A DNA stretch of 64,000 nt from Butyriboletus loyo (Eukaryota > Basidiomycota > Agaricomycetes > Boletales > Boletaceae). The stretch is taken from positions 1 to 64,000 of the forward strand of contig JBBPSI010000049.1 of the NCBI GenBank assembly GCA_038093515.1. Reading direction: 5' to 3'. The notes beneath the pieces are model-generated. The model did not search any database, was not told the DNA's origin, and saw only the letters and a program-made list of their open reading frames with translations. Both the position numbers and the translations under genes were made by a program. Below are positions 33,801-45,375 of the stretch, piece after piece (position 1 is the stretch's first letter; each line of letters starts with the position of its first letter).

Positions 33801-35446
33801 CGACCGTCTGAAGAGAATCAAGACAAGAACGTCTCTGTGACTGATATTGGGTTGCCCATAGAAGTGCCCAGAAACACCGAGTCAGGATTCAGCTCGTTGA
33901 AACATAGCGTCAAGGCTTCCATTGGTAGGCATTTTTATTCCCCACGTGCCATTTACTTGATCATCCATCGTGGTCCTCAGACAAGGGCATGCGCTTCTAC
34001 AAATCTTCTACCTTTGCTCAATTCACGGGTCGCTCCACACCGGTGTGGTGTGCCTCTCCTGAACAGATTGATTTTGAGCAGAGACGGTCTGGTGAAGAAG
34101 GAAGATTCAGTTGGGAGAACATCCGGCCCGAACATGAGATCGCACTTGATCGTATGAACTTATGGATCCAAAGCGTGGAGAGTAAGTTCTGGCGTGTTTG
34201 GTTAGAGAGGCGGTTGTTGATCCGTTGTGAAACAGAGGTGGTCGAAGAAACTTGCCAGAACTTTGCGTCAACGAGTGTCACATCTCCTGTTCCACTTCCG
34301 CTCGCGTCCATCTCCCGCTCCCCCTCACAGCATGGTATCCTAAACACACCAACGCCCGCAAATCAACACAACAACAGCAACCATAATATCACGTTGAATA
34401 CGAGTCGCTCTTCTCGCCTCCCGAGACGTCTTGCAGCTAACGAAATCTTCGCCAACCCAACGGATCCGGATGCACCTCTTTCGCCAGCGCCCGCTCGTGG
34501 GGAGGATCCAAGCACGTCCTTCTCATACATCCATGCTCCAGAGTCGTCGATGCCTGTACTCCCTTCGATTAGCGTGCTCATGCAAACCCCGCGCCAACGC
34601 CGTGCGACGATCTCGACCAGATCGCCTGCGCAAACGAAGACTGGTTTAACGACGAGTGATTTCTCTGACGGCAGTCCATCAAAACGGAGGGAGAAATCCA
34701 AGTCTCAAAGTAACTTGGATAGACATATTCAAGATATATCGAAATTGGAGTTGGAGCTCAACAGGGGTAAGCAGTATTGTGCAAGTCATCGAAGCGCTGC
34801 GCATTGAGGGATTCACCGCACATTTATAGCTCCTGTGTCCTCTCCGTCGCCAAGGTTGTCGGCCGTTCTTGACAGAAGCCTCTTCGTTGCACCTCCCCTT
34901 CCGCCAAGGTTCACAGAGGATTCCGCGACTATATCTGAAACAACAACAACCCGTGGTCGTTTTATTCAATTTGATGACTTGAATTCGTCTCCATACCACG
35001 TCGAACCTTACCCTCCTCGCAAGCCAGGCGAGCAAATTACTCTTGACTCTCCCGACAAACGACACCTGGAAGGTGTCTATGACCGATTCCTGATGGCCAC
35101 ATCCGGCGTTAAGCGTGTCGGAAAAGGCTACCAATCAGACAACCTGAAACCGATGCATAACACTATGAGCGCTGCTGAGCATGCCAAGGTTAGCCACGCC
35201 CGCGGATTCGGCGGATTCGGAACGGGTAAGCGTGCGATGCCTCCGCCTGTTTCGAGCGAAGATGCCTGGAGACGATCAACGTCCATCGATGAACTTGGGT
35301 TTATCACTGCTGGTCATCGCACGAACACAAGTTCTTCCCACACGTGCAAGGACGAAACTAAATCTACATTTGTCCGCCGCGCAATCAAGGCCATGGTCCC
35401 TGGAAAGACAGTCTCAAGAAGGTTGTCGCGGACCATCGCCATTTGA
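30824..35446 (+). CDS. Ser/Thr protein kinase with long disordered C-terminal tail
   Basis: The start at 30824 reads MDSSSEVSDVFSLSDHLLAE. The kinase domain spans roughly residues 25-310: glycine loop IGFGNWGSVWLC, ATP-binding Lys in MKVAVKLVHRSK, catalytic loop GVVHNDIKPANILL, metal-binding LVDFGFAEKYD, TYGTPEYLSPERARG and SDIWSLGVTFFEILVGRTPF. The usual HRD arginine is Asn (HND), so it is a non-RD kinase; catalytic Asp and Lys are kept. A tail of about 1,000 residues follows: a Ser/Arg repeat near 32240-32360, Pro/Ser-rich stretches, acidic SDSSDDDDSEVEAEV, a shorter conserved part FTGRSTPVWCASPEQIDFEQ, and GKTVSRRLSRTIAI before the stop at 35446. About 9 introns. Substrate unknown. Confidence 0.82.
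32240..32360 (+). repeat. Ser/Arg-rich codon repeat inside the kinase tail
   Basis: Imperfect repeat of a Ser-Arg-Ser/Pro-Ala-Ser unit: SRSASRTESASRSPSRMA, followed by SRPASRTEST. Probably a phosphorylatable low-complexity region. Confidence 0.7.
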
Positions 35447-36139
35447 TCCGCGCCCGTTCATGCTCTTGTCGTATCCCTTTCTCTCGCCGCATTCCCTCCC
35501 TAATCCTTCATGTTTTTGTCTCGTCTTCGTTCAAATTAATGACCCATCCAAATCATATCTCTTAAGCATTTTTTTTCGTCCAGTCTTGGTTTACACATTT
35601 CCTCTCGCTTTCAGCCTGTCGTCATATTCTCTGTCCATTCCTCACAGTACCATTCATACCCCAGCCATTCGTCATTTCATATATGTCGATTGCGTTTTCA
35701 TCTGCTATTATCTATCGCTATCGTCAATCACAGCATCAAACAGTAACCATCTCTTCTTTTCCCCAGCTTGATGCCACTCGCAACAAGCTTCCTCGTTACG
35801 CCACGTTACGCTGTCTCTTTGTGACGCCCCCTCGCAACGTTGTTCCACGTCTTTCCCATGTCTTTTTTTTGTGCTTTCCGCCTAGTTGCGGAAGGTTAAA
35901 ATCTCATTGCATTCACTCCTATGCCCTTATTACCCTTCTTAAATATTATTAATTGCTTTATGCACCATTGATCTGATTAATGTTCAAAGTTCAATGGTCC
36001 ATGAAGAATCGAAATGAAAAAGCCTGAATTTTTTCGTGAGATGGAGACGATCGATGGATCTACGAAATATGAGACGCATGGATAATGATACATGAAATGC
36101 GAGGTAAGAAGAACAACGTGAATGTGAATGAAGAATGCG
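35447..36139. other. Intergenic, convergent kinase and TPR 3' ends
   Basis: About 690 bases. Pyrimidine-rich at first (kinase 3' side), AT-rich near 35930-36030. No coding signal seen. Confidence 0.55.
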
Positions 36140-39100
36140 CTATGACGGTGGCGGTCGTCGAATCGCTACTGGCGGCTTACTGCCCCCCGCAGCAGCAGTC
36201 GACGAGGCAGCGGCACCACCGGCGGCAGTACCCTCGCCGGCAGGTTTCAACCGTTTCGCCAACGAATCGTCCGGTTGGGTCGTCTCATCTTCCCGACCAC
36301 GCTTGTTCGCTGCACCCATGATCTGCACACCGACGGTAGTCGTCGTCGACGCAGCAGCGGCGGTGGCTGCAGTGGGAGCAGAGCCAGTACCACCATGACT
36401 GGGTGCAGCGCCGCGTATACTGATTCCACGTCCGCGCCCGCGGGGTGCACCCCGTCCTCGTCCTACACCCTCGGTCGTGCTCAGGGGGACAGCGCCGCCG
36501 AGCGCTCGACGTACTGGACCTACGGGTGCAGATGATGAAGGTGGCACGGCAGGCGTGGCAGCGGGAGCCGAAGTTGAAGCTACAGGAGCAGGCGCGGTCG
36601 TAGACGCAGACGCTGCTGGGGTTGCAGAAGTGAGGGGGATTTTTGACGTAGAAGCAACAGGTGTGGTAGGAGTGATAGCGGGAGCCGCAGAGGTGGTAGG
36701 TACGGCGACGACGGGCGCAGCAGCATTCACATCAGGTATGAGTCCGGCCTTGCGCCATTCCATGACCTGCGCTTCCAATTCCTTGAACTTGTTCTGCGAC
36801 CGAACGAGCTGGGCGTCCTTGAGTTTACTCTTGGCAATTTGTTCCATTCTACCTCGTTCGACTGCAGCGGAGATTTCCTCGGCATGTCTGGCCTGGATTT
36901 CCTTGTTGCGGGCGGCGATGGCAGCTTTCGTTGCGTGATCGTTGGTAGTTTCTGACTTGACACCAGCAGCAACAGTCTCGACAGCAGCTTTGAGTGCCGC
37001 CTCATGCTCCGCGCGGAGAGCTTGGATTTCCTGAACGTGCTTTTTCGTCATTATCTCCGTATTCGGAGCAGCAGCCGAAGTAGCGTTGATCTCGCTCTTG
37101 GCTTTTTCAACAGCCGAAGCAATTGTCGATTCTCTCGTCCTTTGCATCTCGGAGACTCTGATCTGGAACTTCTCCTACAGAAGTCGTCAGAACTCTTTCC
37201 CAGAATCGAGGGGCTCGAATTATCTTACATTCGACTGCTTCAAGTTTCTAGCATCGTCGATCGCCTTGTTCGCTCGTTCCTCGGCAGCCTAAATGAATAA
37301 CAAGTGAGCAATTCACAACAGCATACACAGTGGGTTCGCATACACTCAAGCGCTGAAGGGCCTCGTCGCGAGCTTTCGTGAGCTCCACCTTCTCAACTTC
37401 TAGTTGTGCTCTGACAGCATCGGACGAGTCCCCAGAAGGTTTGCTCCAGCTCTCCTTCTCAGCAAGCAATTTGTCCCTCTCAGACCGTAAATTCTCCTGT
37501 TGACGTATTACGAGATGTGCATTGAAATACGAATATAGGAACCCACAATGAGAGATGACTGATCAGAAGGAGCAGCTTGGGCAGCAGCGGCCTTGGAAGC
37601 CTTCTCATCAACCAGTGCTTTCTCCAAAGTAACCTTTTCTTGGCGCAGCGACTCCAGTTGACTTGTGAGTTCCTTGGATGTGTCCGCGCCAGTCCCGGCA
37701 ATAGTACGAAGCGAATCCCTCTCCGCAATCACATTCTTGAGCTCTGCTTGCAAATCGGCGAGCGTCCGATTCAAGGTCGACTTCTCGCCATTAGAAGCTC
37801 CGAGCTGTTGTTTGAGGTTGTTGGTCATGCTCCTTAGCTTACGCATGTTGTCTTCATAGGTTGCTATCTAAAAGGTGGAAAAAAAAGAGTTCCAGAGGGT
37901 TCAAGACACCAAAGCCAAAATGCTTACCTTGGAGGCGCTCTCCGAGTCCTTTGAGTCGTGCTCTGCGAGACGCTTTTCCAAGTCAGCTTTTTGGGTCTTC
38001 AAGTTTTCAACCTCTTCTTTCAAGGTTTGGAGGTCAGCGGGGTCGATACGATCGTACTATGGACAGATTTAATAAACAGAACAACGAGCTGGCATGGACC
38101 ACCGACCTTATTCAACAACTGTGCATTGCGTTCTTGCCAGCGCTTGCTCTCACTCTCGAGAAGTACGATTTGGGCATCCCGGGCCTGGAGTTCGGCGTGT
38201 GCAACACGAGCTTGTTCTTTAGCAGGATCGAGTTCGGTAGAAAGCACCTTAAGCTTGGCATCCAACTCGCGTGAACGTTTGGAGTAAGTCTCGCAGTCGG
38301 CACGTAGGGTCATATTACTTTCACGGAGGATGTTGAGCTGGTTAATTCGCTCTAACATCTCGGCGTGCTGTGCGTTTGATGTGGCTGCTTGGACAGCTCG
38401 CTCACGTTCCTACCGAATGAGTCTCAGTAAGAGAGGCGGGACAGCTCGACGTCACTCACTTCTGAAAGTGTCTTGCGAACTTCTTGCAAGCTCTGACTCA
38501 AGTGATCAAGCTGGGTCTTGAGGCGAATATTTTCTTGCTTGCTAAGCTCGAGCTGAAGATCGACAATTTCCTTCTCCTTTCTGAGGTATGCCACCACAGA
38601 ACGCAAATCAGACAACTTCGTATCCACGCCGCCGCCAACATCGGCATCTCCGTTGGTGGAATCCGCGACCTGACGAATACGTGTGGCTTGAGAACTGACA
38701 CTGTCAAGATGCTGATACAGCAGGGTATTCTGCGCAGCCAGGTCCTTGCAGCTGCGAGGCGAGACAATTCAGCCTAAAACTCGCGTGTCACAATAGCTCC
38801 CTCACCGTGCATTGAGGTCTACTATCTCCTTGTCCAAAGCTTCCTTTTGTTGTTTCCAGCTTCCTTCCGAAGCCTCAAGTTTAGCATGGGCATTTGCAAC
38901 TTCTGCTGAGTTCTGGCGCGACGCAGCCTGTGCATTGCTGAGTTGTTGCTTGAGGTTTTCGATCGTCTTGAAAGATTCCGCATGTGCAACCACTTCTCGT
39001 GAATACCTGTCTTCTGCAGCCTATGGAGGACAGTAAGCAAAGACATAGTCTCGCCGAGAATAAAATGCATACCACTACACGTTCTTCCAGTGCGCGAACC

Positions 39101-42100
39101 TCGCGTTCGTGAGCGGTACGATCATTCTCCGAGTGTTTCTCCGAAGTGCTCATGTCCACAATCGTATCTTCGAGGGTCTTCTTGTCGTTAGCCCATGCAG
39201 ACCGCTCAGTCTCCAGCGTCTTCTGAAGGTCACTGAACTTGTTCGTCCATTGTTGAAGGTCTTGCTGAACGAAGTGGAGCTTTTCCTCGAGTGACTTGTA
39301 TTCGAGCTAAAGGATATTGTGAGATGACTAGGTCAAGCTCGGTAATATAACACACGTACCTCTTGTCTGGCAAGCTGGGTTTCAGCGTCCGCTTTATATT
39401 CATCGTGGGTGGTGTTGAGCGCAGCAAGTGCGGCCTCGTTGGCCTGACTGATCTCCTGGAATTGCTGCATGTGATTGCGTACAGCAGCAAGGTCAACTTG
39501 GGCAATCTTGAGTTGTGCACTAAAATAAAGACATGGATAAACACCTGTCAGTGAGTATACCAGCATGAAGCATACCGAAGGTCGGCAACCTCCTGCTCGA
39601 GCTGTTGTTCACGGGGCAGGTCTGGATCGGGTGCAGGAGCAGCGGCACTGGCACCAGTCGTCCTTCTTTCGTAGACGGCGAGCTTCTCCGCATTGCCTTG
39701 GAGTTGGCGTGCAAGTTCTTCTACTCGTTCTTGGAGATGGGTCTTGCTGGTTTCAGCCCCGACAAGCGCCTCCCGTGCTTGGGAGAGCTGCCCGGTCTAG
39801 GAGTACTAAATGAGTAGGGCCCAGAGTCTTCAACACGCGCAATGGCGCACCGTCTTATCCAAGCGCGATTGGAGATCTTTCACGTTGATATCCCTCTGGA
39901 GTGTGATATGTCTGATTGTTTCGCGTTCTTGACTCAGCTGCGATTTCAGTTCTTGCCTATACGCGATATGAGCAAGCGAGTTGGTCGAAAAATGCACGAG
40001 AAATTACGTTTGATTCTCCATCATCTGCATCTGAGTCTCAAGGCGTCTACGATCGTTCTCTCCCGAACGCTCGAGATCATTGTGCATCTTCTGGACGTTG
40101 GCCATGAGATCCGAGAGTTGTGAACGCTCCACAGCGAGGTTCTTGTTCTCTTCGATAAGTCGGTTTTGGACGCTCTGATAAGAACTATTCAGTCTTTGAG
40201 GCCCAACCCCTATGTGATCACAACTAACCTCCCAAATCCTCTTCTCTGCTCGGAGGTTCGCAGCCTCGTTGCGAAGCTGTTCAAGATCGCTTTTCGTGAC
40301 AGTCAACTCATCCACAACACGTTCACGATCAATGTCGAGGCGTGTCTGCTGATCATAGAGCTGCTGGTTGCGTAACGTCAAGCTATCCAGATCTCGACTT
40401 TGCATGTTCAGTTGCTCTTGAGTCATATGTTGACGCTCTAGTGCAAACTAAGCAAACGAATAAGCAACTTATACATTAAATTCGACTTGCCATCGAGAAA
40501 TTCAATCTTGGCGGTAGCTTTTGCAAGCGCCGCATTGGCCTGACCAAGTTGCCTTTGAGCTTGAGCCAGATGTTCGCGCAGCTTCTCGCCATCCATACCC
40601 ATTTCTACCTTGTACGACTCGAACTGCGCCTGGACATCCTCCAACTCGGCGACTAAATCACTCGGAGGAACGGGTGCGGAACCATTGACGCTACCACGCA
40701 ACGAAGAGCGTTCAGCGCGAGCAAGCATAGCCTTGAGAGTATCTCTTTCCTTCATATACGCCTGGATAGTGACTTCGCCGCTCTTCTTCTGCCGTTCAAG
40801 CTGAGCCGCAAGATCTTGGATGGCATCGTGAGCCTCGCGGACAGCCTCACTTTGTTCCTTCTCGAGCGCCTCACGATATTCACGTTCCTCAGCTTCCATC
40901 TTTGCGCCAAGCTCACGAACGATCTTGAGCAACTTTTGATTCTGCTCTTGGAGGGATGGAATCGAGCGGAAGAGAACGAGGTTGTTCGTGATGACAGCGT
41001 CAATGTTGTCAGCAGGTAAAGGCGTCATTTCATCAAGTTCGTCGTCCGAGGGGATCGAAGGATCAGTTCGTCGTCCGAGTTCCTTGAGAAGCGCTTGAAC
41101 TTGTCGGCCTAAGTCTGTGAGCTGATGTTGGAGAAGGTTGGTCTCTTGGTGCGACCTCTTAAGCTTCTGTGACACTTCTTGGAAGGAAACAGCATTTGCG
41201 TCGCGTTCAGCGAGAGTGGTCGAAAGTTGGTGAGCGAGTTGTGTGCATTCCTCTTTGAGACGTTCGTATTCTTCGCGTTGTTGTGCCAGGATGGGAGCCT
41301 GAAACTGTGATTAGCGAGGGATCGCATCTTGCAGCGAGTCGATTCTCTTACCCGTTCCTCTATCTGAGCAAGAACATCGGAAAGTGTCCTGTCCATGTGC
41401 CCATACTCTGCGCACTTCTTCGCGTACTCCTCTTCAAGGTGCACGTAGTCTGCATAGACCTCTGTGAATGTTTTCCCCCCCTTTTGCACTCTGCTAACCA
41501 TCGCCACTGTCGGGCTTAAACCTAGCATTGAGTCGGCGGCGTGGGCGTGGCTAGCGGGAGCTCGCCCAGGGGTTGCAGGAACGGCAGTGCCACGACCAGC
41601 GACTGGAAGTTCACCACGGTGCATCCTCTCCATCACCGTCTCCAGCTGTTCTAGCCTCTTTTCGGCTTCTTCTCGAGCGTATCGCTCTTTCTCTGTCTCT
41701 GCCCTTAATGCAACTTCCCGTTTCTCGGCACGGTCACCTACGCCTGCCCACTCACGCTCGATATTTTCCACAATGTCCTTTGCTTGCTTCTCTCTCTCCT
41801 CCATGATCATTACCAGCCTCTTCAAACCGGAGACCTCAGCTGTAAATGCTACTTCCTGTTCTGCAAGCTGCCCTTGCAAGTCTTGTACTTTGGTAAGTGC
41901 CTGAGTTAGCTGCTGTGTTGACCCAGTCTGTGCAGATTGCATAGCTCTGAGAGAACTCTCAGCAAGAGCGTGCTTTTGTGTCAGAGAGTCGTGTGCTGAT
42001 TGCAATTGGATGAATTCGGCATGCTTGGTGCGTCGGTAGTTCGCATACTCTTCTGACTTGGCGGTCAATTCGGTGTTCGCGCGCTCGGTTTCAGACTCGG

Positions 42101-43013
42101 AAAGGGCAAGTTGTTGAGTGTGTGTTTCGAGCTTGAACTAACGAGAGAGGTAGATTAGTACCCGGCCTTGGATGGGGAGGATAGACAAAAGGATCTACTT
42201 TAGTTGACGTCTCTGTTGAGCGAAGCTCGCGGACCTGAGTCTCGAGGACCTGATGGTCCAGACGAGCCTGACGAAGACTTGCCCGAAGGTTTTGGACTTC
42301 CTCTGTGGCCGAAGGTCAGTCAATTTCACAGAGCTTCGAAGACATTCAATGTACCATCACGCTGGGTTTCGTCTTCTTTAAGCCTGCTCACGATACCCAT
42401 GAGATGTCGCTTTTCTCTCTCAGTTTCCTCGATACGACTCTTCAGGTGGTCGAGGTCTGAAACCGACGACGATTGCGAGCTGGCGAACGATGATATACGC
42501 GTTTCCAAATCTTTATTTGACGCGACTGGGGAAAAAGGGATATAAATTGGCCGTACAAAACATATGTGGCCACGCACCAAATTGATTCCGCTCTTCTTTG
42601 ATGGCGCTCACCTCCTTTTGCAGAGTCTCGAGTGCATCTTCATGGTCCTTTGTTTTGGTCTCACCGTCTTGGATGGCCTGGTCAAGCTCTATCTCCTTGC
42701 GCTCTACCGCGGCTCTGAGCTCCTCCATGTCGCGCCGGGTGTCATCCTGGTCCGACACTTGTGCAAGTAAGAGTCTGTACACCGCGAGGACTGTTTCTGG
42801 ATCTGGTTTTGCAAACGAAACATCAGGGAGAATATGTGATAGCGTGTCAATGTCGAGGTCGGGCGGTATGGGGACAAGGAATGACGCAGACGATGCGGGG
42901 GCAGACAATGAGAGGTCCTCGGTACCTTGCGTCGAGGCGGTCTCGAGCTCTTGCTCGGCGGCGGCGGCAGCAGCAGCTGCGGCAGCCTTTGACTTCCTTC
43001 TCGTTTTCACCAT
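36140..43013 (-). CDS. MLP1: Nucleoporin TPR / Mlp1, nuclear-basket coiled-coil protein
   Basis: Very large coiled-coil protein of the nuclear pore basket, used in mRNA export quality control. The start at 43013 reads MVKTRRKSKAAAAAAAAAAE; an in-frame TPR-like extension to 43103 is possible. Nearly the whole length is heptad-rich Glu/Lys/Leu/Gln coiled coil. Family anchors are GKTFTEVYADYVHLEEEYAK, NNLVLFRSIPSLQEQNQKLL and IVRELGAKMEAEEREYREAL. The C-terminus is non-helical, Ala/Pro/Ser/Thr-rich with RGRGAPRGRGRGISIRGAAP and KRGREDETTQPDDSLAKRLK (likely nuclear localisation), ending IRRPPPS at 36140. About 18 introns give roughly 1,950 residues. One intron, 40438-40490, has a GC donor. It shares a 253-base divergent promoter with MOB2. 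Confidence 0.92.
40438..40490 (-). other. GC-AG intron in TPR/Mlp1
   Basis: Donor GATG|GCAAGT, acceptor CACTAG, 53 nt. Splicing joins KIEFLD to ERQHMTQEQLNMQSR through a split Glu codon. All GT positions in the region fall in the wrong phase for both possible acceptors. Confidence 0.72.
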
Positions 43014-43266
43014 TGAAGACGACGAGGGAGAAATTTTGTGATGAGGAACAAGCAAGCTCAACGTGTCCCTCGTTGAGCTCGGTCTGGGTGCACGCTTCGG
43101 CAATGTCTTTGTGCAAAAGTCATGACCACATTCCGCTGTCCACTTTTTATCCTTACGTTCCCACGCTATTTTACACGAATGTTAGGCTTTCCTCTTTTGG
43201 AAGTGGAGATCTTCAAAGTTGCTCGTTCCTGCAGCTTTTTTTTTGCAGTTCACTCCATCTTACAGA
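43014..43266. promoter_or_regulatory. Bidirectional promoter, TPR and MOB2
   Basis: 253 bases between divergent ATGs, so both promoters and 5' leaders must fit here. Pyrimidine-rich tracts on the MOB2 side; no TATA box seen. Confidence 0.45.
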
Positions 43267-44226
43267 CATGTCTTTCTTCAACTCGATCGGGTGAGTTTGA
43301 CGTCGTCTGGATGGGTCTCGACATCGCTCATCCCGATTTTTCTAGACGCTCCATGTCCCGCAACCCCCGTGCTCCAAAGCGTTCGCCGACACCGACCTCG
43401 GCCACCTTCCCCGATATGCCCCCCCCACCCGTCCCTGCTTCCCCGGGCAGCTCATCATCTTCCAAGCCTCTTTATCTCTGCAGTCCTTTTGTCGAAGCTG
43501 CCCTGGTCAAAGGCAACTTCAAGACGATCGTCGTCCTCCCAAAGTATGTCGACATCATGGAATGGGTCGCAGTCAATGGTCCGTCTCTTCTCTCTCGTTG
43601 GCCGCTGTCATAGTGACCACGGTGTAGTGTTTGACTTTTATACCAATCTTAACGAATTTTATGGGGTCATTTCCGAGTGTTGCACGCAACATTCATGTCC
43701 TACCATGGCGGCTGGGCAAAAGTACGCGGACACCTCCCCTTTTATGTGCATCTTTTGACCATTACCCGACCAAGCCTCAATTACACTTGGGTCAACCAGG
43801 ACCGAAAGAGCGTCAACCTTGCTGCACCCACATATATCGATTACGTAATGACCTGGGTCCAAAACCTGCTCGACGACGAGAACGTCTTCCCCACAAAATC
43901 TGGTAAAACTCGATCAAACCAACGACCGTTCCAAGCTTACCCGGTGCATCATAGGTCATGACTTCCCCCAGTCCTTCCCCTCGACCATCAAGCACGTCTA
44001 TCGTCAACTCCTCCGCGTCTTTGCCCACATATACTACGCACACTACCCGCAAATCCTCCATCTCCGTTCAGAACCACACTTTAACTCACTCTTTGCGCAC
44101 TTTTTGGCGTTCGGGAGGGAATACGAGTTGTTGGACATCAAGGACGTCAAGGGTGCTGCCAACGCGTCTGTTGGCATCGGAATGCTATGGGATAAGTGGA
44201 GAGCGATGGGCATCTTGGAGGGATAA
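43267..44226 (+). CDS. MOB2: MOB kinase activator, Mob2 type
   Basis: Co-activator of the NDR/LATS kinase Cbk1/Orb6 in polarised growth and cell separation. The start at 43267 (MSFFNSIG) is followed by an intron and a Ser/Pro-rich leader (RSMSRNPRAPKRSPTPTSA). The Mob fold has NEFYGVISECCTQHSCPTMA, then LNYTWVNQDRKSVNLAAPTY, YIDYVMTWVQNLLDDENVFP, a zinc-binding HIYYAHYPQILHL and PHFNSLFAHFLAFGREYELL. Zinc ligands: Cys in SCPTMAAG-type context and the two His near the end. NEFYG, together with ENVFPTKSG, separates Mob2 from Mob1. The stop is at 44224-44226. Confidence 0.88.
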
Positions 44227-44332
44227 ATATGAGTCGACGACTGCTTGATAACTGGCTGTTCTTCTTTTCTTTCCGCCTGCTGTACTATACTAGTCACATT
44301 GTAGAATACCTCGACATACCCCCTCTATCGTC

Positions 44333-45223
44333 ATGCCCCGCCAATTTGTCGCCGAGCTCGAGCGTATGTTCGACCACACGCACGTTCTCCTCATCACCAC
44401 CGGCAGTGTAGCATCCATAAAAGCCCCTCTCATCGTACAAGAACTCCTCAAAGTCAGTACCCCCTCCTTGTCTCCCCAAAACCACCCACGCACGACCCAT
44501 TGGTTTAGTTCAGCAACGTCAAAGTCGAAGTCGTCTCGACGAAACAGTCCCTGGCATTCTTCAACGCCGCAGACGTCGAACACGCCGGTGCGCGCGTCTG
44601 GACGGACGATGACGAGTGGTCGGTACGTAGCTTTCGCTTCCGAGAATCACAGGCGTTCCATTCATCTCCCCCCCCCGCTCCCCTGCCCTTCCCACTTAAC
44701 AGGGGACATACACCATCGGCGATCCCATCCTTCACATCGAACTGAGACGCTGGGCAGACATCGTCCTCGTCGCGCCATGTTCCGCAAACACACTCGCCAA
44801 GATCGCCGCCGGCTTATGCGACAACCTCGTCGTAAGTGAACCCGTCCCACCTCTAGCCTCCCCGCCGTCATCTTTTCTTTTCTTCTTTATACTCGGATAC
44901 CCTACGCTGCATCAGACGTCCCTGCTCCGCGCGCTAGCACCGACGACGCCGACGTACATCTTTCCCGCGATGAACACTCTCATGTATGAGCACCCCCTGA
45001 CAGCAGAGCACCTCCGCGTCGTACGACAGGTTGTCAAGTATCACGTCGTAGGACCAATTGGCAAAGGACTTGCTTGTGGGGATATCGGTATGTAGTCGAT
45101 TACTTCTCCTGGCTACATTGATCACCTCCTGCTTTGTTGTGTATAGGTCTGGGAGCGATGACGGAGTGGAAAGACATTGTCAAGATCGTCGTCGAGAAGA
45201 TGCAGCTACAGTTCAACGCATGA
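44333..45223 (+). CDS. Phosphopantothenoylcysteine decarboxylase (PPCDC / Hal3 family)
   Basis: FMN flavoprotein that decarboxylates 4'-phosphopantothenoylcysteine in coenzyme A synthesis. The start at 44333 reads MPRQFVAELERMFDHTHVLL. Motifs in order: ITTGSVASIKAPLIVQELLK (FMN/phosphate loop), the catalytic His in ILHIELRRWADIVLVAPCSA, ANTLAKIAAGLCDNL, substrate-binding PAMNTLMYEHPLT (the PxMNxxM motif), and active-site Cys in GKGLACGDIGLGAMTEW. Stop at 45221-45223. Five short introns. All key residues are kept, so an active enzyme is expected and not only a Hal3-like regulator. It starts 106 bases after MOB2 and converges on the MetRS gene. Confidence 0.88.
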
Positions 45224-45375
45224 TTCTGACGTCGATTTACTCCAAGTCGTATACCTTGGACCCGAACAAATTCACATAACGATCGAGCAAGCTGAGATGG
45301 GATCCGGTCGGATCCTCGTACAGTGTATTATATTTTGTAAAAGGTATATTCGCCATAATGAAGGATACCTGCGAC

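Noticed and set aside
42950..42995. GCN repeat near the TPR start, possible unstable microsatellite
   Set aside because: It codes for a short poly-alanine run with mixed codons, common at the N-terminus of such proteins.
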